Part shown: positions 44,952-54,409 of the stretch, in pieces
Layout of the letters: every line of letters starts with the position of its first letter
Numbering within the stretch: position 1 is the stretch's first letter
DNA from: Alphaproteobacteria bacterium
GTDB lineage: Bacteria; Pseudomonadota; Alphaproteobacteria; Rickettsiales; SXRF01
Assembly: GCA_020049775.1 (NCBI GenBank)
Contig: JAGVLO010000007.1
Span: 179,133 to 243,132, forward strand
DNA length: 64,000 nucleotides
Direction of reading: 5' to 3'
Position numbers and translations under genes: made by a program
The notes under the pieces: model-generated
What the model was told of the DNA's origin: nothing
The model's input: the letters and a program-made list of their open reading frames with translations, nothing else
Databases searched by the model: none

Positions 44952-47054
44952 GTGCGTTTATTTGCTGCAGTCGTAGCCGCCTGTTCGTTATTTGTCAGCA
45001 ATCCGCTAAAAGCGGATACTTCATTTGCATCTTCTGAACAGGAAATCACCAAAGCAACACTTGTCAGCGAGCATAGTGCAATTACACCCGGGCAGCCGCT
45101 GCATGTGGGTGTATTGCTTGAGCCGCGCGAAGGCTGGCACACATACTGGGAAAACCCAGGTGACGCAGGTATGGCAAGCGATCTTGCATGGGCGCTTCCA
45201 CAAGGATTCACTGCAAGCAAAATTGATTGGCCAGCTCCACACCGCGTCATGGAAGGCCCGCTGGTAACATTTTCCTACACGGGAAATATATTCCTTCCGG
45301 CCACTATTAATGTACCCGCTACTCTGGATAGCAACAGCAACCACACACTCCGCGTGCTGGCTACATGGCTTGTCTGCAAAGACATATGCATACCGGAATC
45401 CGCTCAGGTGGAAATCACGCTGCCGGTTGCGAATGGCCCGGTAACTCCCACCCCTGCAGCTCCATTATTTATTCAGCACCGCGCCAACGCCGTAACCCCA
45501 TTGGCAACCACAGCAAGTTACAGCACGCGCAACACCGAGATAGACCTATTCATTACCCTGTCAGCACTTGGCAGTAACAGTATCCGCTCCGCCACGTTCT
45601 TTCCAAGGGAATCCGACATTATAAACTACACTGCCCCTTCATCCTTCAAACTTGACGGGGAAAGCCTGAATATCACCATGGGGCTTAAGGACAAAGCCCC
45701 TACAAAAGAGTTGTCTGGCATCCTCACCATTACTGCTTTGAGCGGACAGGATAAACATTTTGATGTCAGGCTTACTCCAGCAGTTTCCAAGATCGGTGCT
45801 ACCGGAGCAGTCACTCGCGACAGCAGTACAAACAACAACTCCGGCAGCCTGCTGGTGTATATCGGTTTGGCAATCATGGGGGGGCTGATACTAAACCTTA
45901 TGCCCTGCGTGCTGCCCGTTCTTTCCCTGAAAGCACTGGCGATTGCAAAAAAGGCAGGAGAGTCTCCTGCGGCGGTGCGAAAATTGGGTCTGGCCTACAC
46001 AGCAGGTGTCCTTTATTCATTCGCGGTAATAGCACTTTTGCTGATTGCGCTTCGCAACAGCGGCGAGGCCATCGGCTGGGGTTACCAGATGCAGTCGCCC
46101 GCCTTTGTCGGCTTCCTGATTTACCTGCTGTTCTTTGTAGGTTTGAATCTTTCCGGCCTGTTTGAAATGCCGGTGTTGTTTGGAAATACTTCCATGCGCG
46201 CAAACGACGCTACCGCCAGCGGAAGCTTCTTTACCGGCGTGCTAGCAACTGCTGTAGCCACGCCTTGCACTGCACCCTTCATGGCTTCTGCCGTAGGTGC
46301 GGCACTGACCATGCCAACATTGCATGCTCTGCTGATATTTGAAAGCCTCGGCCTCGGGCTTGCGCTGCCATTCCTGCTTATCAGCTTCTTCCCCTCAATG
46401 CTGAAAATGCTTCCCAAACCCGGCGCATGGATGGAAGGATTGAAACAATTCCTTGCCTTCCCCATGTACGCATCAGTTATCTGGCTGCTCTGGGTACTGA
46501 CGCTGCAAACCAGCGCCGGCGGCATGGCCATCGCCCTTAGCGGCATGCTGTGCATCGTGGTGATTATCTGGCTACGTTCGTGTTTCAACCGTGAAAGCCG
46601 TGTCAGCACTGTAATAGCACTGCTTTCCTATGCATTAGTATTTGCCAGCACGCTTTTCGCGCTTGAACGTATAGAGACGGCAAGGATGATGCCAGCATCA
46701 CACATGTCAAACGGGCCAGAGGAAGTGGCATATTCAAAAGAAAAGCTTGCCGCGCTGCGCTCTGCAGGTAAACCCGTATTTGTGGATGCCACCGCCGCAT
46801 GGTGCATCACCTGTCAGGTTAACGCCAAAGTAGCCATCCATACCGATAGAACCATGCAACTTTTTCGTGACAAGGGCATAACGCTGATGATAGCCGACTG
46901 GACGCGCCGCAACCCGGATATCACTGAATTACTGAGCAGTTTTGGTTATAAAGGCGTACCGCTCTATATTTATTACCCACCGCGGAACGCTCAGCCCGTA
47001 ATATTGCCACAACTGCTAAGTGAGGATATAATTGGCAATGTTATTAATAAATAA
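44952..47054 (+). CDS. DsbD/ScsB-type thiol:disulfide interchange protein
   Basis: 700 aa, GTG start. In order: a signal peptide; a periplasmic DsbD-alpha-like domain (WHTYWENPGDAG, with LVCKDICIPES carrying the two cysteines); a second periplasmic stretch; an eight-helix DsbD transmembrane domain (LNLMPCVLPVLSLKALAI with the first Cys and VATPCTAPFMASAVGAAL with the second); and a C-terminal thioredoxin domain with DATAAWCITCQVN. This is the ScsB layout: electrons from cytoplasmic thioredoxin go to periplasmic thiols. The redoxin 23 bp downstream is a likely partner. Confidence 0.9.
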   Translation: MRLFAAVVAACSLFVSNPLKADTSFASSEQEITKATLVSEHSAITPGQPLHVGVLLEPREGWHTYWENPGDAGMASDLAWALPQGFTASKIDWPAPHRVMEGPLVTFSYTGNIFLPATINVPATLDSNSNHTLRVLATWLVCKDICIPESAQVEITLPVANGPVTPTPAAPLFIQHRANAVTPLATTASYSTRNTEIDLFITLSALGSNSIRSATFFPRESDIINYTAPSSFKLDGESLNITMGLKDKAPTKELSGILTITALSGQDKHFDVRLTPAVSKIGATGAVTRDSSTNNNSGSLLVYIGLAIMGGLILNLMPCVLPVLSLKALAIAKKAGESPAAVRKLGLAYTAGVLYSFAVIALLLIALRNSGEAIGWGYQMQSPAFVGFLIYLLFFVGLNLSGLFEMPVLFGNTSMRANDATASGSFFTGVLATAVATPCTAPFMASAVGAALTMPTLHALLIFESLGLGLALPFLLISFFPSMLKMLPKPGAWMEGLKQFLAFPMYASVIWLLWVLTLQTSAGGMAIALSGMLCIVVIIWLRSCFNRESRVSTVIALLSYALVFASTLFALERIETARMMPASHMSNGPEEVAYSKEKLAALRSAGKPVFVDATAAWCITCQVNAKVAIHTDRTMQLFRDKGITLMIADWTRRNPDITELLSSFGYKGVPLYIYYPPRNAQPVILPQLLSEDIIGNVINK

Positions 47055-47077
47055 ATCCATAGCCTAGGGCTAATTAC

Positions 47078-47809
47078 ATGAAACCGGCACAGTATCTCAT
47101 TCTCAGCATTAGTGTTTGCATATCACTCTTTCTAAAATTGGATGAGGCCTCTGCTGTGCAAGGTGTGTCATCCGCCGTTCAAAGCGGTGCGCAAAACATC
47201 AGCCAGAGCGCAGCTTCACAGATCAACCACATCAAAAAGCAGTTTGAGTATAATCCTGTCGGAAAACCGGCCCATTTGTTTACAAATGCTCAGACCGCTG
47301 AAGGTTTGACTGTAAATCTTGCCGATTTTGCAGGTAAAACTGTGGTGCTTGAGTGGCATAATCCAGAATGCCCTTATGTACAAAAACACTACAGCACAAA
47401 CAACATGCAAAAATTGCAAACCTTTGCCCGTAGCGAGAAAGTTGTGTGGATCACGATTAATTCCAGCTCACCCCATAAAACCGGTTATATTGAAGCAAGA
47501 GATGCGTGGGATTATATATCCAACACAAATTCACGTGCGAATCACTATGTCATAGACCCTAATGGTGGCATAGGCATGGCTTATAATGCGCTGACAACTC
47601 CTAGTGTTGTTATTATCGATTCGGGCGGTAATGTTGCCTATTACGGCGCAATAGATGATAGGGCATCAAGCAATCCGGATGATGTACCTATCGCACGAAA
47701 TTATGTTCAACAGGCCCTCAACAGCCTGTTACTTGGAATGCCGGCAAGTCCCTCTGCCACTATGCCCTATGGTTGTCCAGTCAAGTATCCGCTGGTACCA
47801 GACAATTAA
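47078..47809 (+). CDS. Exported redoxin (AhpC/TSA-like)
   Basis: 243 aa. It has a signal peptide or membrane anchor (about residues 1-25) and then a thioredoxin fold with HNPECPYVQKHY at the active site, where a single conserved Cys replaces CxxC. TINSSSPHKTGYIEARD and VIDPNGGIGMAYNALTTPSVVIID follow. The ECPYVQKHY form is a known redoxin family with peroxiredoxin-like active site. Another Cys lies near the C-terminus (YGCPVKYPL). It probably acts as a periplasmic peroxidase or reductase fed by the ScsB-like protein upstream. It meets the methyltransferase gene tail to tail with a 4-bp overlap. Confidence 0.85.
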   Translation: MKPAQYLILSISVCISLFLKLDEASAVQGVSSAVQSGAQNISQSAASQINHIKKQFEYNPVGKPAHLFTNAQTAEGLTVNLADFAGKTVVLEWHNPECPYVQKHYSTNNMQKLQTFARSEKVVWITINSSSPHKTGYIEARDAWDYISNTNSRANHYVIDPNGGIGMAYNALTTPSVVIIDSGGNVAYYGAIDDRASSNPDDVPIARNYVQQALNSLLLGMPASPSATMPYGCPVKYPLVPDN

Positions 47810-48555
47810 GATGATTGCTTTTTAAGTCCCATGGCAGGCTTCACAGCCGCCACGCGCGATCGTTGGCTTTTGCGCAATGCAACGGGTTGATGTACGGGGG
47901 CATAAATCTGTTTCTCAGCCTCTACCAGCAATAGCCCTCCCAATATCGGGAATAAAAAGCTTCCCGACTTTTCAAACCAGCGCGCTAGCCCATACACAGT
48001 GGAGTAGGCCAGCGGAGGCATAAACAGCGCGGTATCAGAACGCATCACGGAAAAATCATGTTCGGACATCAGCTCGCGCATCTGTGTCATGCTGAACGGC
48101 CTGCCGGAACCAAAAGGGTTATTGGAGAAATGCGACCACAAGCCAAGACGGTTGGGAACCACCATCAGTATCCGCCCGCCGGGCGTCAGCACACGCCAAA
48201 TTTCCGACATCATCAGCGCGAGCTGTTCGCTGTTTTCGACACTATGCACCATAAGAACACGGTTTACGCTGTTCTCCTGAAACGGCAATGCCACTTCATC
48301 GGTGATGCATACGCGGTTTGCACTGCCTGGCGGCCAGTATGCCGCTCCCTGATAAGCGGGCATGCACACCATAACCTGTCCGCCTTGCGCCAGGTAATAA
48401 TCGAGATACGGGCTAGTGTAGCCTATCCCAAGCAGTGAGTCTCCCTTCAACTCCGGCCAAAGCTTTAGAATAGCGTGCATCGCCACACGACGTGCGGACT
48501 CACCGAACTTGGTGGTATAAAACTGCCGCAGTGTGACAACATCAGGTGAGAACAT
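47806..48555 (-). CDS. Class I SAM-dependent methyltransferase
   Basis: 249 aa. Motif I is degenerate but recognisable (SLLGIGYTSPYLDYYLAQGG), with post-I VMVCMPAYQGA, motif II-like LPFQENSVNRVLMVHSVEN, and motif III EIWRVLTPGGRILMVVPN. The C-terminal part has a hydrophobic stretch and a basic tail. It belongs to the UbiE-like group, substrate unknown. Similar proteins occur near the glyoxalase II gene in other alphaproteobacteria, though none is seen here. Confidence 0.8.
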   Translation of the reverse strand: MFSPDVVTLRQFYTTKFGESARRVAMHAILKLWPELKGDSLLGIGYTSPYLDYYLAQGGQVMVCMPAYQGAAYWPPGSANRVCITDEVALPFQENSVNRVLMVHSVENSEQLALMMSEIWRVLTPGGRILMVVPNRLGLWSHFSNNPFGSGRPFSMTQMRELMSEHDFSVMRSDTALFMPPLAYSTVYGLARWFEKSGSFLFPILGGLLLVEAEKQIYAPVHQPVALRKSQRSRVAAVKPAMGLKKQSS

Positions 48556-48623
48556 AGCAGAGGTCTATTGACTTTATTGAAGATCCTGACACAAAGATAA
48601 CTCCCTATCCATCATGGAATCAA

Positions 48624-50597
48624 GTGGTGTTGCGCTCTTTTAGCCTGTTTCTTACAATTATTATACTGATTGGCGCTTTTTTCCTGCCATTTCAGCTCAT
48701 TTCTGCGAGCGCGGCAAATGCTTCGGAAAATATCCGTAGCACATTCCGCTACATAGAACGCAAAGATTGGAACAACGCAATTGCACATGCAAAGAAAAGC
48801 GGCGAATCTGGCCTTGTCACGCTGGCAACCCATCAATACCTGCTGGATAACGACGCTGGCGCAAGCTTCAGCGAAATCATTAAATTCATCGAGTCTTACC
48901 CCGACTGGCCAGACCAGAAAAAGCTGCGCATCCGCGCTGAGATGTCATTAAAAGACGGACATGTCAGGGATCACGACCTTATCGCATGGTTTGACGATGA
49001 AACACCAATCACCGGCGTTGGTAAAATGGCGCTTGTTGAAGCCTATAAAGAAAGCAAAATGGGTTCTGATGATAAGATTGGCTACCTCGTGCGTGATGCA
49101 TGGAGGAACGGCGATTTTGATGAAGATCAGGAGCGCAAAATACAATCAGAATACGGAAAATTACTGCGCGAAGACGATTACATTGGCCGCATCGACCGCC
49201 TGCTGTGGGAAGAAAAAACCAGCGCTGCCAAACGTATCATGAGTAAAGTACCCGGCAATCATCAAAAGCTTTTCAAAGCCAGAATAGACCTGATTGACAA
49301 CAAAAGCGCAACGCTCAGTGTCGCACAGGTGCCATCATCACTGAAGCATGACGCGGGCCTAATCTATGACCGCATGCGCTACCGTATTAAACGTGATGAC
49401 ACCCAAGGCGTACGTGAAATGCTACTGCTGGCGCCCGAATATCCCCCCTACCCGCAAAAATGGTGGAAACCACGTGAATATCAGGTACACAAGGCTATTA
49501 ACGACGGCGATTACGACACTGCACACAAGCTGTTAAAAAATCATGGCCAAGTGGACGGGCCGGAGTTGGCGGATGCCAAATGGTTGCTGGGCTGGCTGCA
49601 ATGCGAATTCCTGAAAAAACCTAAAGAAGCGTATAATACGTTTTATGACATGTTCAAGCTGGTGCGTTTTCCGGTCAGCAAGGCTCGCGCGGCATACTGG
49701 GCAGCCCACGCATCTGAAAAAGCCGGTGACAAATCCACAGCCAGCAGCTGGTACAACACCGCCAGCGCCTACCCCACCACTTTTTATGGACAGGTCGCGG
49801 CCTTCAAGAAATTTGGCACCGCACCGCTTCATATTCCAGCCCCGCGCAATGTAAGCGATAGTGAACGCCGCACGTTTGAACGCAGCCACATCGGTCAGGC
49901 CATCAAACTCAGCCTCGAATATGACAAGCCGGAAATTGCCAGCAAGCTCATTAACCACGTTGCAGAAACCGCAGTAGAAGGAAAAGAGCATCAGGCGCTA
50001 ATAGCCGCTGAAATGGGCAAAAAGAGCTATGCCTATACCGGTGTGCGCGGCGCGAAGAAGGCACTGCAGCAAAACATTGTATTGCTGAATGCAGGTTATC
50101 CTAATCCCAAAACTCCTTCAGACATAAAGATTGAACGCCCGCTGGTTTTGGCCATCACGCGGCAGGAAAGTGAATATGATCCACGTGCGCGCAGCCCGGC
50201 AAACGCAATGGGTCTGATGCAGCTGCTCAGCTCAACTGCAAAAGAAGTCGCGCGTAAAAATAAAATGAGCTTCTCCAAGGATAAGCTGTACGACCCAAGC
50301 TACAATATGACCTTAGGCGGCATGTATCTGGACAGCATGATTGATAATTACGATGGCTCGTACGTTATGGCGATTGCCGCCTACAATGCCGGCCCGGGTA
50401 ATGTGCGTAGCTGGACCGGTAAATTCGGAACGCCCGGCCATAATGTTGACCGCGCTATCAACTGGATTGAAAGCATCCCGTTTGCAGAAACCCGCAACTA
50501 TGTGCAGCGTGTGTTGGAAAACCTTCAGGTTTACCGCTATATCGAAGCAAACGGAAATCCGCCAAAACTGCTCATCGGTGAAGATTTAATTCGTTAG
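48624..50597 (+). CDS. Soluble lytic murein transglycosylase
   Basis: 657 aa starting at GTG. A signal peptide (about residues 1-32) is followed by a long helical superhelix of TPR-like repeats (about 35-440), which in Slt70 forms the ring around the glycan. The C-terminal SLT domain has catalytic Glu in ITRQESEYDPRARSPANAMGLMQL, then GGMYLDSMI and MAIAAYNAGPGNV. It cuts peptidoglycan glycan strands, forming 1,6-anhydro ends. Slt length and order are complete. A symbol such as slt fits by class only. Confidence 0.92.
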   Translation: MVLRSFSLFLTIIILIGAFFLPFQLISASAANASENIRSTFRYIERKDWNNAIAHAKKSGESGLVTLATHQYLLDNDAGASFSEIIKFIESYPDWPDQKKLRIRAEMSLKDGHVRDHDLIAWFDDETPITGVGKMALVEAYKESKMGSDDKIGYLVRDAWRNGDFDEDQERKIQSEYGKLLREDDYIGRIDRLLWEEKTSAAKRIMSKVPGNHQKLFKARIDLIDNKSATLSVAQVPSSLKHDAGLIYDRMRYRIKRDDTQGVREMLLLAPEYPPYPQKWWKPREYQVHKAINDGDYDTAHKLLKNHGQVDGPELADAKWLLGWLQCEFLKKPKEAYNTFYDMFKLVRFPVSKARAAYWAAHASEKAGDKSTASSWYNTASAYPTTFYGQVAAFKKFGTAPLHIPAPRNVSDSERRTFERSHIGQAIKLSLEYDKPEIASKLINHVAETAVEGKEHQALIAAEMGKKSYAYTGVRGAKKALQQNIVLLNAGYPNPKTPSDIKIERPLVLAITRQESEYDPRARSPANAMGLMQLLSSTAKEVARKNKMSFSKDKLYDPSYNMTLGGMYLDSMIDNYDGSYVMAIAAYNAGPGNVRSWTGKFGTPGHNVDRAINWIESIPFAETRNYVQRVLENLQVYRYIEANGNPPKLLIGEDLIR

Positions 50598-50600
50598 CAA

Positions 50601-50795
50601 TTAGCGGCAATTGTATAAGTCATCATCCACGCAGCTAATAATCGACGGCTGGCGGTAACCAGAGTCATTTTCGCGCGACTGGTGCGCACGTGCTATAGCC
50701 GCATAGTCAAGATTGTCCCATTGGCTGTTCCTGTTACCGGAGCAGGCCACGATAGTTACAAGCAGCGCTATGCTTATAATCGGGTTAGACTTCAT
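50601..50795 (-). CDS. Small lipoprotein, hypothetical
   Basis: 64 aa from MKSNPII (track start four codons earlier). It has a lipoprotein signal MKSNPIISIALLVTIVA-C with the Cys at residue 18, then a polar tail with two further Cys (SIISCVDDDLYNCR), possibly disulfide-bonded. Tail to tail with the transglycosylase (3 bp). No family is recognised. Confidence 0.6.
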   Translation of the reverse strand: MKSNPIISIALLVTIVACSGNRNSQWDNLDYAAIARAHQSRENDSGYRQPSIISCVDDDLYNCR

Positions 50796-50975
50796 AATAG
50801 TTTTCAATTCTAGATACTTACACCGGCAACGGTTATCACATCCTTAACCTTTTAGCACACCTGCTTTACTCAAGGAATACCAAACTTACTATTAAAAACT
50901 TCAATGATTTATTTACTATTGCCTGCCATAGTTACTTGCGTTTTATAAACACTAACACGACCCTAGGGAGATATT

Positions 50976-52298
50976 ATGGCCGCCACTGAGAAAAAGTCTG
51001 CAGCCCCCGCTTCAAAGCGTAACGCCACCTTGAGCGTTGATAGCAAAACCGTTGAATTTCCTATGTATGACGGTACGGAAGGCCCAAGCGTTATCGACAT
51101 CAGCAAGCTGTACAGCGACACCGGCTATTTCACCTTTGATCCTGGATTTATGTCCACCGCCAGCTGTGAATCAAAGATCACCTTTATCGATGGTGACAAG
51201 GGTATCCTGCGTTACCGCGGTTACGATATCGACGTACTGGCTGAAAAGAGCGACTTCCTTGAGGTATCCTACTTGCTGCTGAATGGCGAACTGCCGAACG
51301 CTCAAGAGAGCAAGGAACATATCCGCAAAATTAAAAATCACACCATGGTGCATGAACAGTTGCACTTCCTTTATCGTGGTTTCCCACGCGCATCACACCC
51401 GATGGCCGTTATGGCAGGCGCAGCAGCATCGCTGGCCGCGTTTTATCATGACTCACTGGACGTAAACGATCCGGCACAGCGCGAGTTATCGGCATACCGC
51501 CTGATTGCCAAGATGCCGACACTGGCAGCCATGGCATTTAAATATTCAATCGGCATGCCATTTATCTATCCGCAGAATGAAATGAACTTTTCAGAAAACT
51601 TCCTGCATATGATGTTCGCCACCCCATGCGAAAAATACACCGTCAATCCCGTACTCGCACGCGCGATGGACAGGATTCTGACGCTCCACGCTGACCATGA
51701 GCAGAACGCATCGACATCGACCGTTCGCCTCGCCGGTTCATCAGGTGCTAATCCATTTGCGTGCATGAGCGCTGGTATTGCCTCTCTCTGGGGTCCAGCA
51801 CATGGCGGTGCCAACGAAGCGGTTATCAACATGCTGCGCGAAATCGGCGATGTCAGCAAGATTCCTGACTTCATCAAGAAAGTAAAAGACAAAAGCTCCG
51901 GCATAAAGCTGATGGGCTTTGGACACCGCGTTTACAAGAACTACGACCCACGCGCTAAAGTGCTTCGCCAAACGCTTGAAGAGGTGCTGGGTGAACTCGG
52001 CAAGATTGATGAGCCATTGCTCAAAATTGCCATTGAGCTGGAGCGCATCGCGCTGTCGGACGAGTATTTCGTAGAGCGCAAGCTGTACCCGAACGTCGAT
52101 TTTTACTCGGGCATCATTTACCGCGCTATGGGCATACCTTCTAAAATGTTCACCGTACTGTTCGCCGTTGCCCGTACCGCCGGCTGGATAGCACAATGGA
52201 AAGAAATGATGGAAGATCCGAAAAACAAGATTGGACGTCCACGCCAGCTCTACCTGGGCGCACAGCAGCGCAGTTTTATCCCTCTGGAAAAACGCTAG
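50976..52298 (+). CDS. gltA: Citrate synthase
   Basis: 440 aa, hexameric type II citrate synthase by length. It condenses acetyl-CoA and oxaloacetate at the start of the TCA cycle. Visible active-site elements: [22 protein letters not shown] (His), [15 protein letters not shown] (His and Arg), and the catalytic Asp in [10 protein letters not shown]. An AGGGAG ribosome-binding site and its own leader suggest a single transcription unit. Confidence 0.97.
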   Translation: MAATEKKSAAPASKRNATLSVDSKTVEFPMYDGTEGPSVIDISKLYSDTGYFTFDPGFMSTASCESKITFIDGDKGILRYRGYDIDVLAEKSDFLEVSYLLLNGELPNAQESKEHIRKIKNHTMVHEQLHFLYRGFPRASHPMAVMAGAAASLAAFYHDSLDVNDPAQRELSAYRLIAKMPTLAAMAFKYSIGMPFIYPQNEMNFSENFLHMMFATPCEKYTVNPVLARAMDRILTLHADHEQNASTSTVRLAGSSGANPFACMSAGIASLWGPAHGGANEAVINMLREIGDVSKIPDFIKKVKDKSSGIKLMGFGHRVYKNYDPRAKVLRQTLEEVLGELGKIDEPLLKIAIELERIALSDEYFVERKLYPNVDFYSGIIYRAMGIPSKMFTVLFAVARTAGWIAQWKEMMEDPKNKIGRPRQLYLGAQQRSFIPLEKR

Positions 52299-52397
52299 AA
52301 TATGAGGGAGCTAGCTATCCCCTTCATAAATAAGCTGTAATTTATTCCGGACGTGATATAATGTTGCTTGTCCAAAATATTATTAAGGGAGCTTTGT

Positions 52398-52643
52398 ATG
52401 GAAAATAAACCCTCGTCTGGCTGTGGTATGAAAAGCTGCCAAACCCTTATGTGGTGGATGACCCTTATTGTCGCTGTCCTTGCCGTACCTGCGTTTGGTG
52501 CAATCGTGGCTACCCTGAGCTTTACCCATGGCGCGGTACAGATACTTGTTTTCATAGTAGCCTGCTGGTTCTGTACCTATCTGGGCATGAAGCTGATGCA
52601 CGCACCGCATATGAACGATAAAATCGGCCACAAGAAAGACTAA
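52398..52643 (+). CDS. Small two-helix membrane protein, hypothetical
   Basis: 81 aa from MENKPSSG, behind AAGGGAG; the track adds ten codons. It has a Cys-containing N-terminus (GCGMKSC), two hydrophobic helices (about residues 18-40 and 45-65) and a short His/Lys tail. Not recognised. It lies between gltA and the unknown 257-aa gene, 15 bp before the latter, so the two may be cotranscribed. Confidence 0.6.
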   Translation: MENKPSSGCGMKSCQTLMWWMTLIVAVLAVPAFGAIVATLSFTHGAVQILVFIVACWFCTYLGMKLMHAPHMNDKIGHKKD

Positions 52644-52658
52644 CTCTAACCAAAGCTT

Positions 52659-53432
52659 ATGCCAGCCGTTATTCCATCCTATCAGGAGATGTCCGGGCGC
52701 GCAGACTTTGCAACGTTGCCTGACGCTGATGCATATACAAAAATCGCCGGCACCATGAAATCTGTTGATTTCGATGGTAAAAACTACATGATCAGCCACA
52801 ATAAATCTGCAGGTTTTTATGTACTGCAAAACACAGCAACCTTCCTGGATGACAGCGCATCCAAACAAGCTCAGGGATGGATAGATGATGAATGGAAAAT
52901 CCATGCCTCGCTGGCAAGAGTTGCTGCCGTTCCTGATATGGCCGATGCATCGCAGGTAACAGGAAATATTGAAAAGGCATGGGACGCTGCCGTACCGATA
53001 TTAATGAAATATGGTGTGAATCAGGCCAAGTTTATTGATGCGGATCATGCCGTGGCCGGATTTAAGAACGAAGCAAGGAATCCCGACCCGGAACAAAGCA
53101 AGAAAACCTTGACCATTTACTACGGACCGCATGATCACCTAAACCCTGACATGTGGAGTAAGATGCTAAGCGAAATTGAGACGGCATGGCAAAAAGCAGG
53201 GGTTAAATCAGGTGACGAAATAAAAGGCGATAAACCCATCGCAGAAAGCGCCTATTTCCACAGCAGCAGGGGGCGAAAAGAAGGAAAGCGTGTGTCTGCC
53301 TCAGACCGCAACGACGATTTCCTGAACAATGGACCGTTTGATGATGTCGTTATCTCCGCTGAACAAAAAGGCGGCTTCCTTGGAGATATCCTGAATAGGA
53401 AAACGCAGCCCTCAAGGCCACGGCAAATATAA
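52659..53432 (+). CDS. Unknown soluble protein with phosphothreonine-lyase-like features
   Basis: 257 aa, no signal peptide or membrane segment. Residues 75-210 resemble, in motif order, the OspF/SpvC phosphothreonine lyase fold: a strand with His (EWKIHASLARV, H82), a helix (KAWDAAVPILMKYGV), a strand with Lys (QAKFID, K124), KTLTIYYGP, a helix (MWSKMLSEIETAWQKAG) and a basic strand (AYFHSSRGRKEG). In SpvC the catalytic His and Lys sit in KFHIS and KWKVTD at similar places. This is a by-eye comparison and may be wrong. The C-terminal 50 residues look disordered. It may be cotranscribed with the small membrane protein before it. Confidence 0.45.
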   Translation: MPAVIPSYQEMSGRADFATLPDADAYTKIAGTMKSVDFDGKNYMISHNKSAGFYVLQNTATFLDDSASKQAQGWIDDEWKIHASLARVAAVPDMADASQVTGNIEKAWDAAVPILMKYGVNQAKFIDADHAVAGFKNEARNPDPEQSKKTLTIYYGPHDHLNPDMWSKMLSEIETAWQKAGVKSGDEIKGDKPIAESAYFHSSRGRKEGKRVSASDRNDDFLNNGPFDDVVISAEQKGGFLGDILNRKTQPSRPRQI

Positions 53433-53455
53433 CCCGAATTATCCTACGAGGAAAT

Positions 53456-54280
53456 TTACCCGACGAGCTGCAACAATACTGGGGAGAGCTGGTTTGTCTG
53501 TGCGACAACCGCGTTCAGTGCGTTCTGTTGCACATCCGCCGACGGGCTGGTGAAATCAGCCGATTCAAGCACAGACTGGGAAGCCAGCTGGTTTGCCAGC
53601 ACGGAATCCACGTTTGCGGCCGCAACATCCAGCACCTGCTGGAAAGAACCAATCGTTGCGCGTACACCTGCAATTTGTTCAGCCGCACTATTTATTGCGC
53701 TAAGGGCGCTGGCAGCACTGCCGGACGACAGAATATCCAGGTTTTGGCCATTGAAAAGACCATTGCTGGTCAGATCCGCAATCGAAAGATCAGCGGCGGA
53801 GGTATCCCCCTCACCTGCAATCACCTGCTCGAGCGAAATAGCACCTTCACCGCTCAGCGATCCATCAAGCAGCGAGCGGCCATTGAAATTAGAACCACGC
53901 GCCAACGAATCAATCTGCTGCACCAGTTGCTGGAACTGCGCGTTCAGCTGCGCACGGTTATCATCGTTAAGCACGCCGGAGCTGGCCTGCTGTGCCAATG
54001 ACTGAAGCTGGCCAATGGTGGACTGTAACTGTGAAACGCCGCTATCCGCAACCTGCGACAGGCTGAGTGCCTGTACGATATTACCTGATGCCTGACGAAT
54101 TTCTGCGTTCTGCGCCTGCAGTTGGGCTACAGCAGACAGGCTTGCAATTGAATCAGTGCTTGGAAAAAGTCCGGGCAACCCGACAAGCCTTGCGATCGCG
54201 GCCTGAACACGTGAATTTATGTTTTTCGTTGCCTGTAGCTGGGTACTTGCAACACTGGGAAGTGATGAAATACTCGTCAT
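53456..54280 (-). CDS. Short flagellin
   Basis: 274 aa. Flagellin-like helical ends surround a small middle. The N-terminal D0/D1 pattern includes ASGNIVQALSLSQVADSGVSQLQSTIGQLQSLAQQASSG and LNAQFQQLVQQIDSLARGSNFNGRSLL, the last being the conserved flagellin motif. The C-terminal helices begin with LSAINSAAEQIAGVRATIGSFQQ and end with VLLQLVG. Shorter than E. coli FliC because the outer D2/D3 domains are missing, as in many alphaproteobacterial flagellins. AGGAGGAA precedes the ATG. It is not near the other flagellar genes; ftsY lies upstream. Confidence 0.85.
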   Translation of the reverse strand: MTSISSLPSVASTQLQATKNINSRVQAAIARLVGLPGLFPSTDSIASLSAVAQLQAQNAEIRQASGNIVQALSLSQVADSGVSQLQSTIGQLQSLAQQASSGVLNDDNRAQLNAQFQQLVQQIDSLARGSNFNGRSLLDGSLSGEGAISLEQVIAGEGDTSAADLSIADLTSNGLFNGQNLDILSSGSAASALSAINSAAEQIAGVRATIGSFQQVLDVAAANVDSVLANQLASQSVLESADFTSPSADVQQNALNAVVAQTNQLSPVLLQLVG

Positions 54281-54380
54281 ATATTCCTCCTGAATGTACC
54301 AATGTGAATTGTTTCACACCGGTCGAGCACTACATGGCTCTAGCATTACGATGACGTAACTATAAAATTATTCTACTACG

Positions 54381-54409
54381 AGTATAGGCTTTAATTAACG
54401 ATTAATCAA
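54381..54409 (-). promoter_or_regulatory. Probable sigma-70-like promoter of the flagellin gene
   Basis: On the minus strand TTGATT, 17 bases, TATACT, overlapping the last codons of ftsY. It gives a leader of about 94 bases. No sigma-54 or clear sigma-28 box is seen. Confidence 0.55.
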
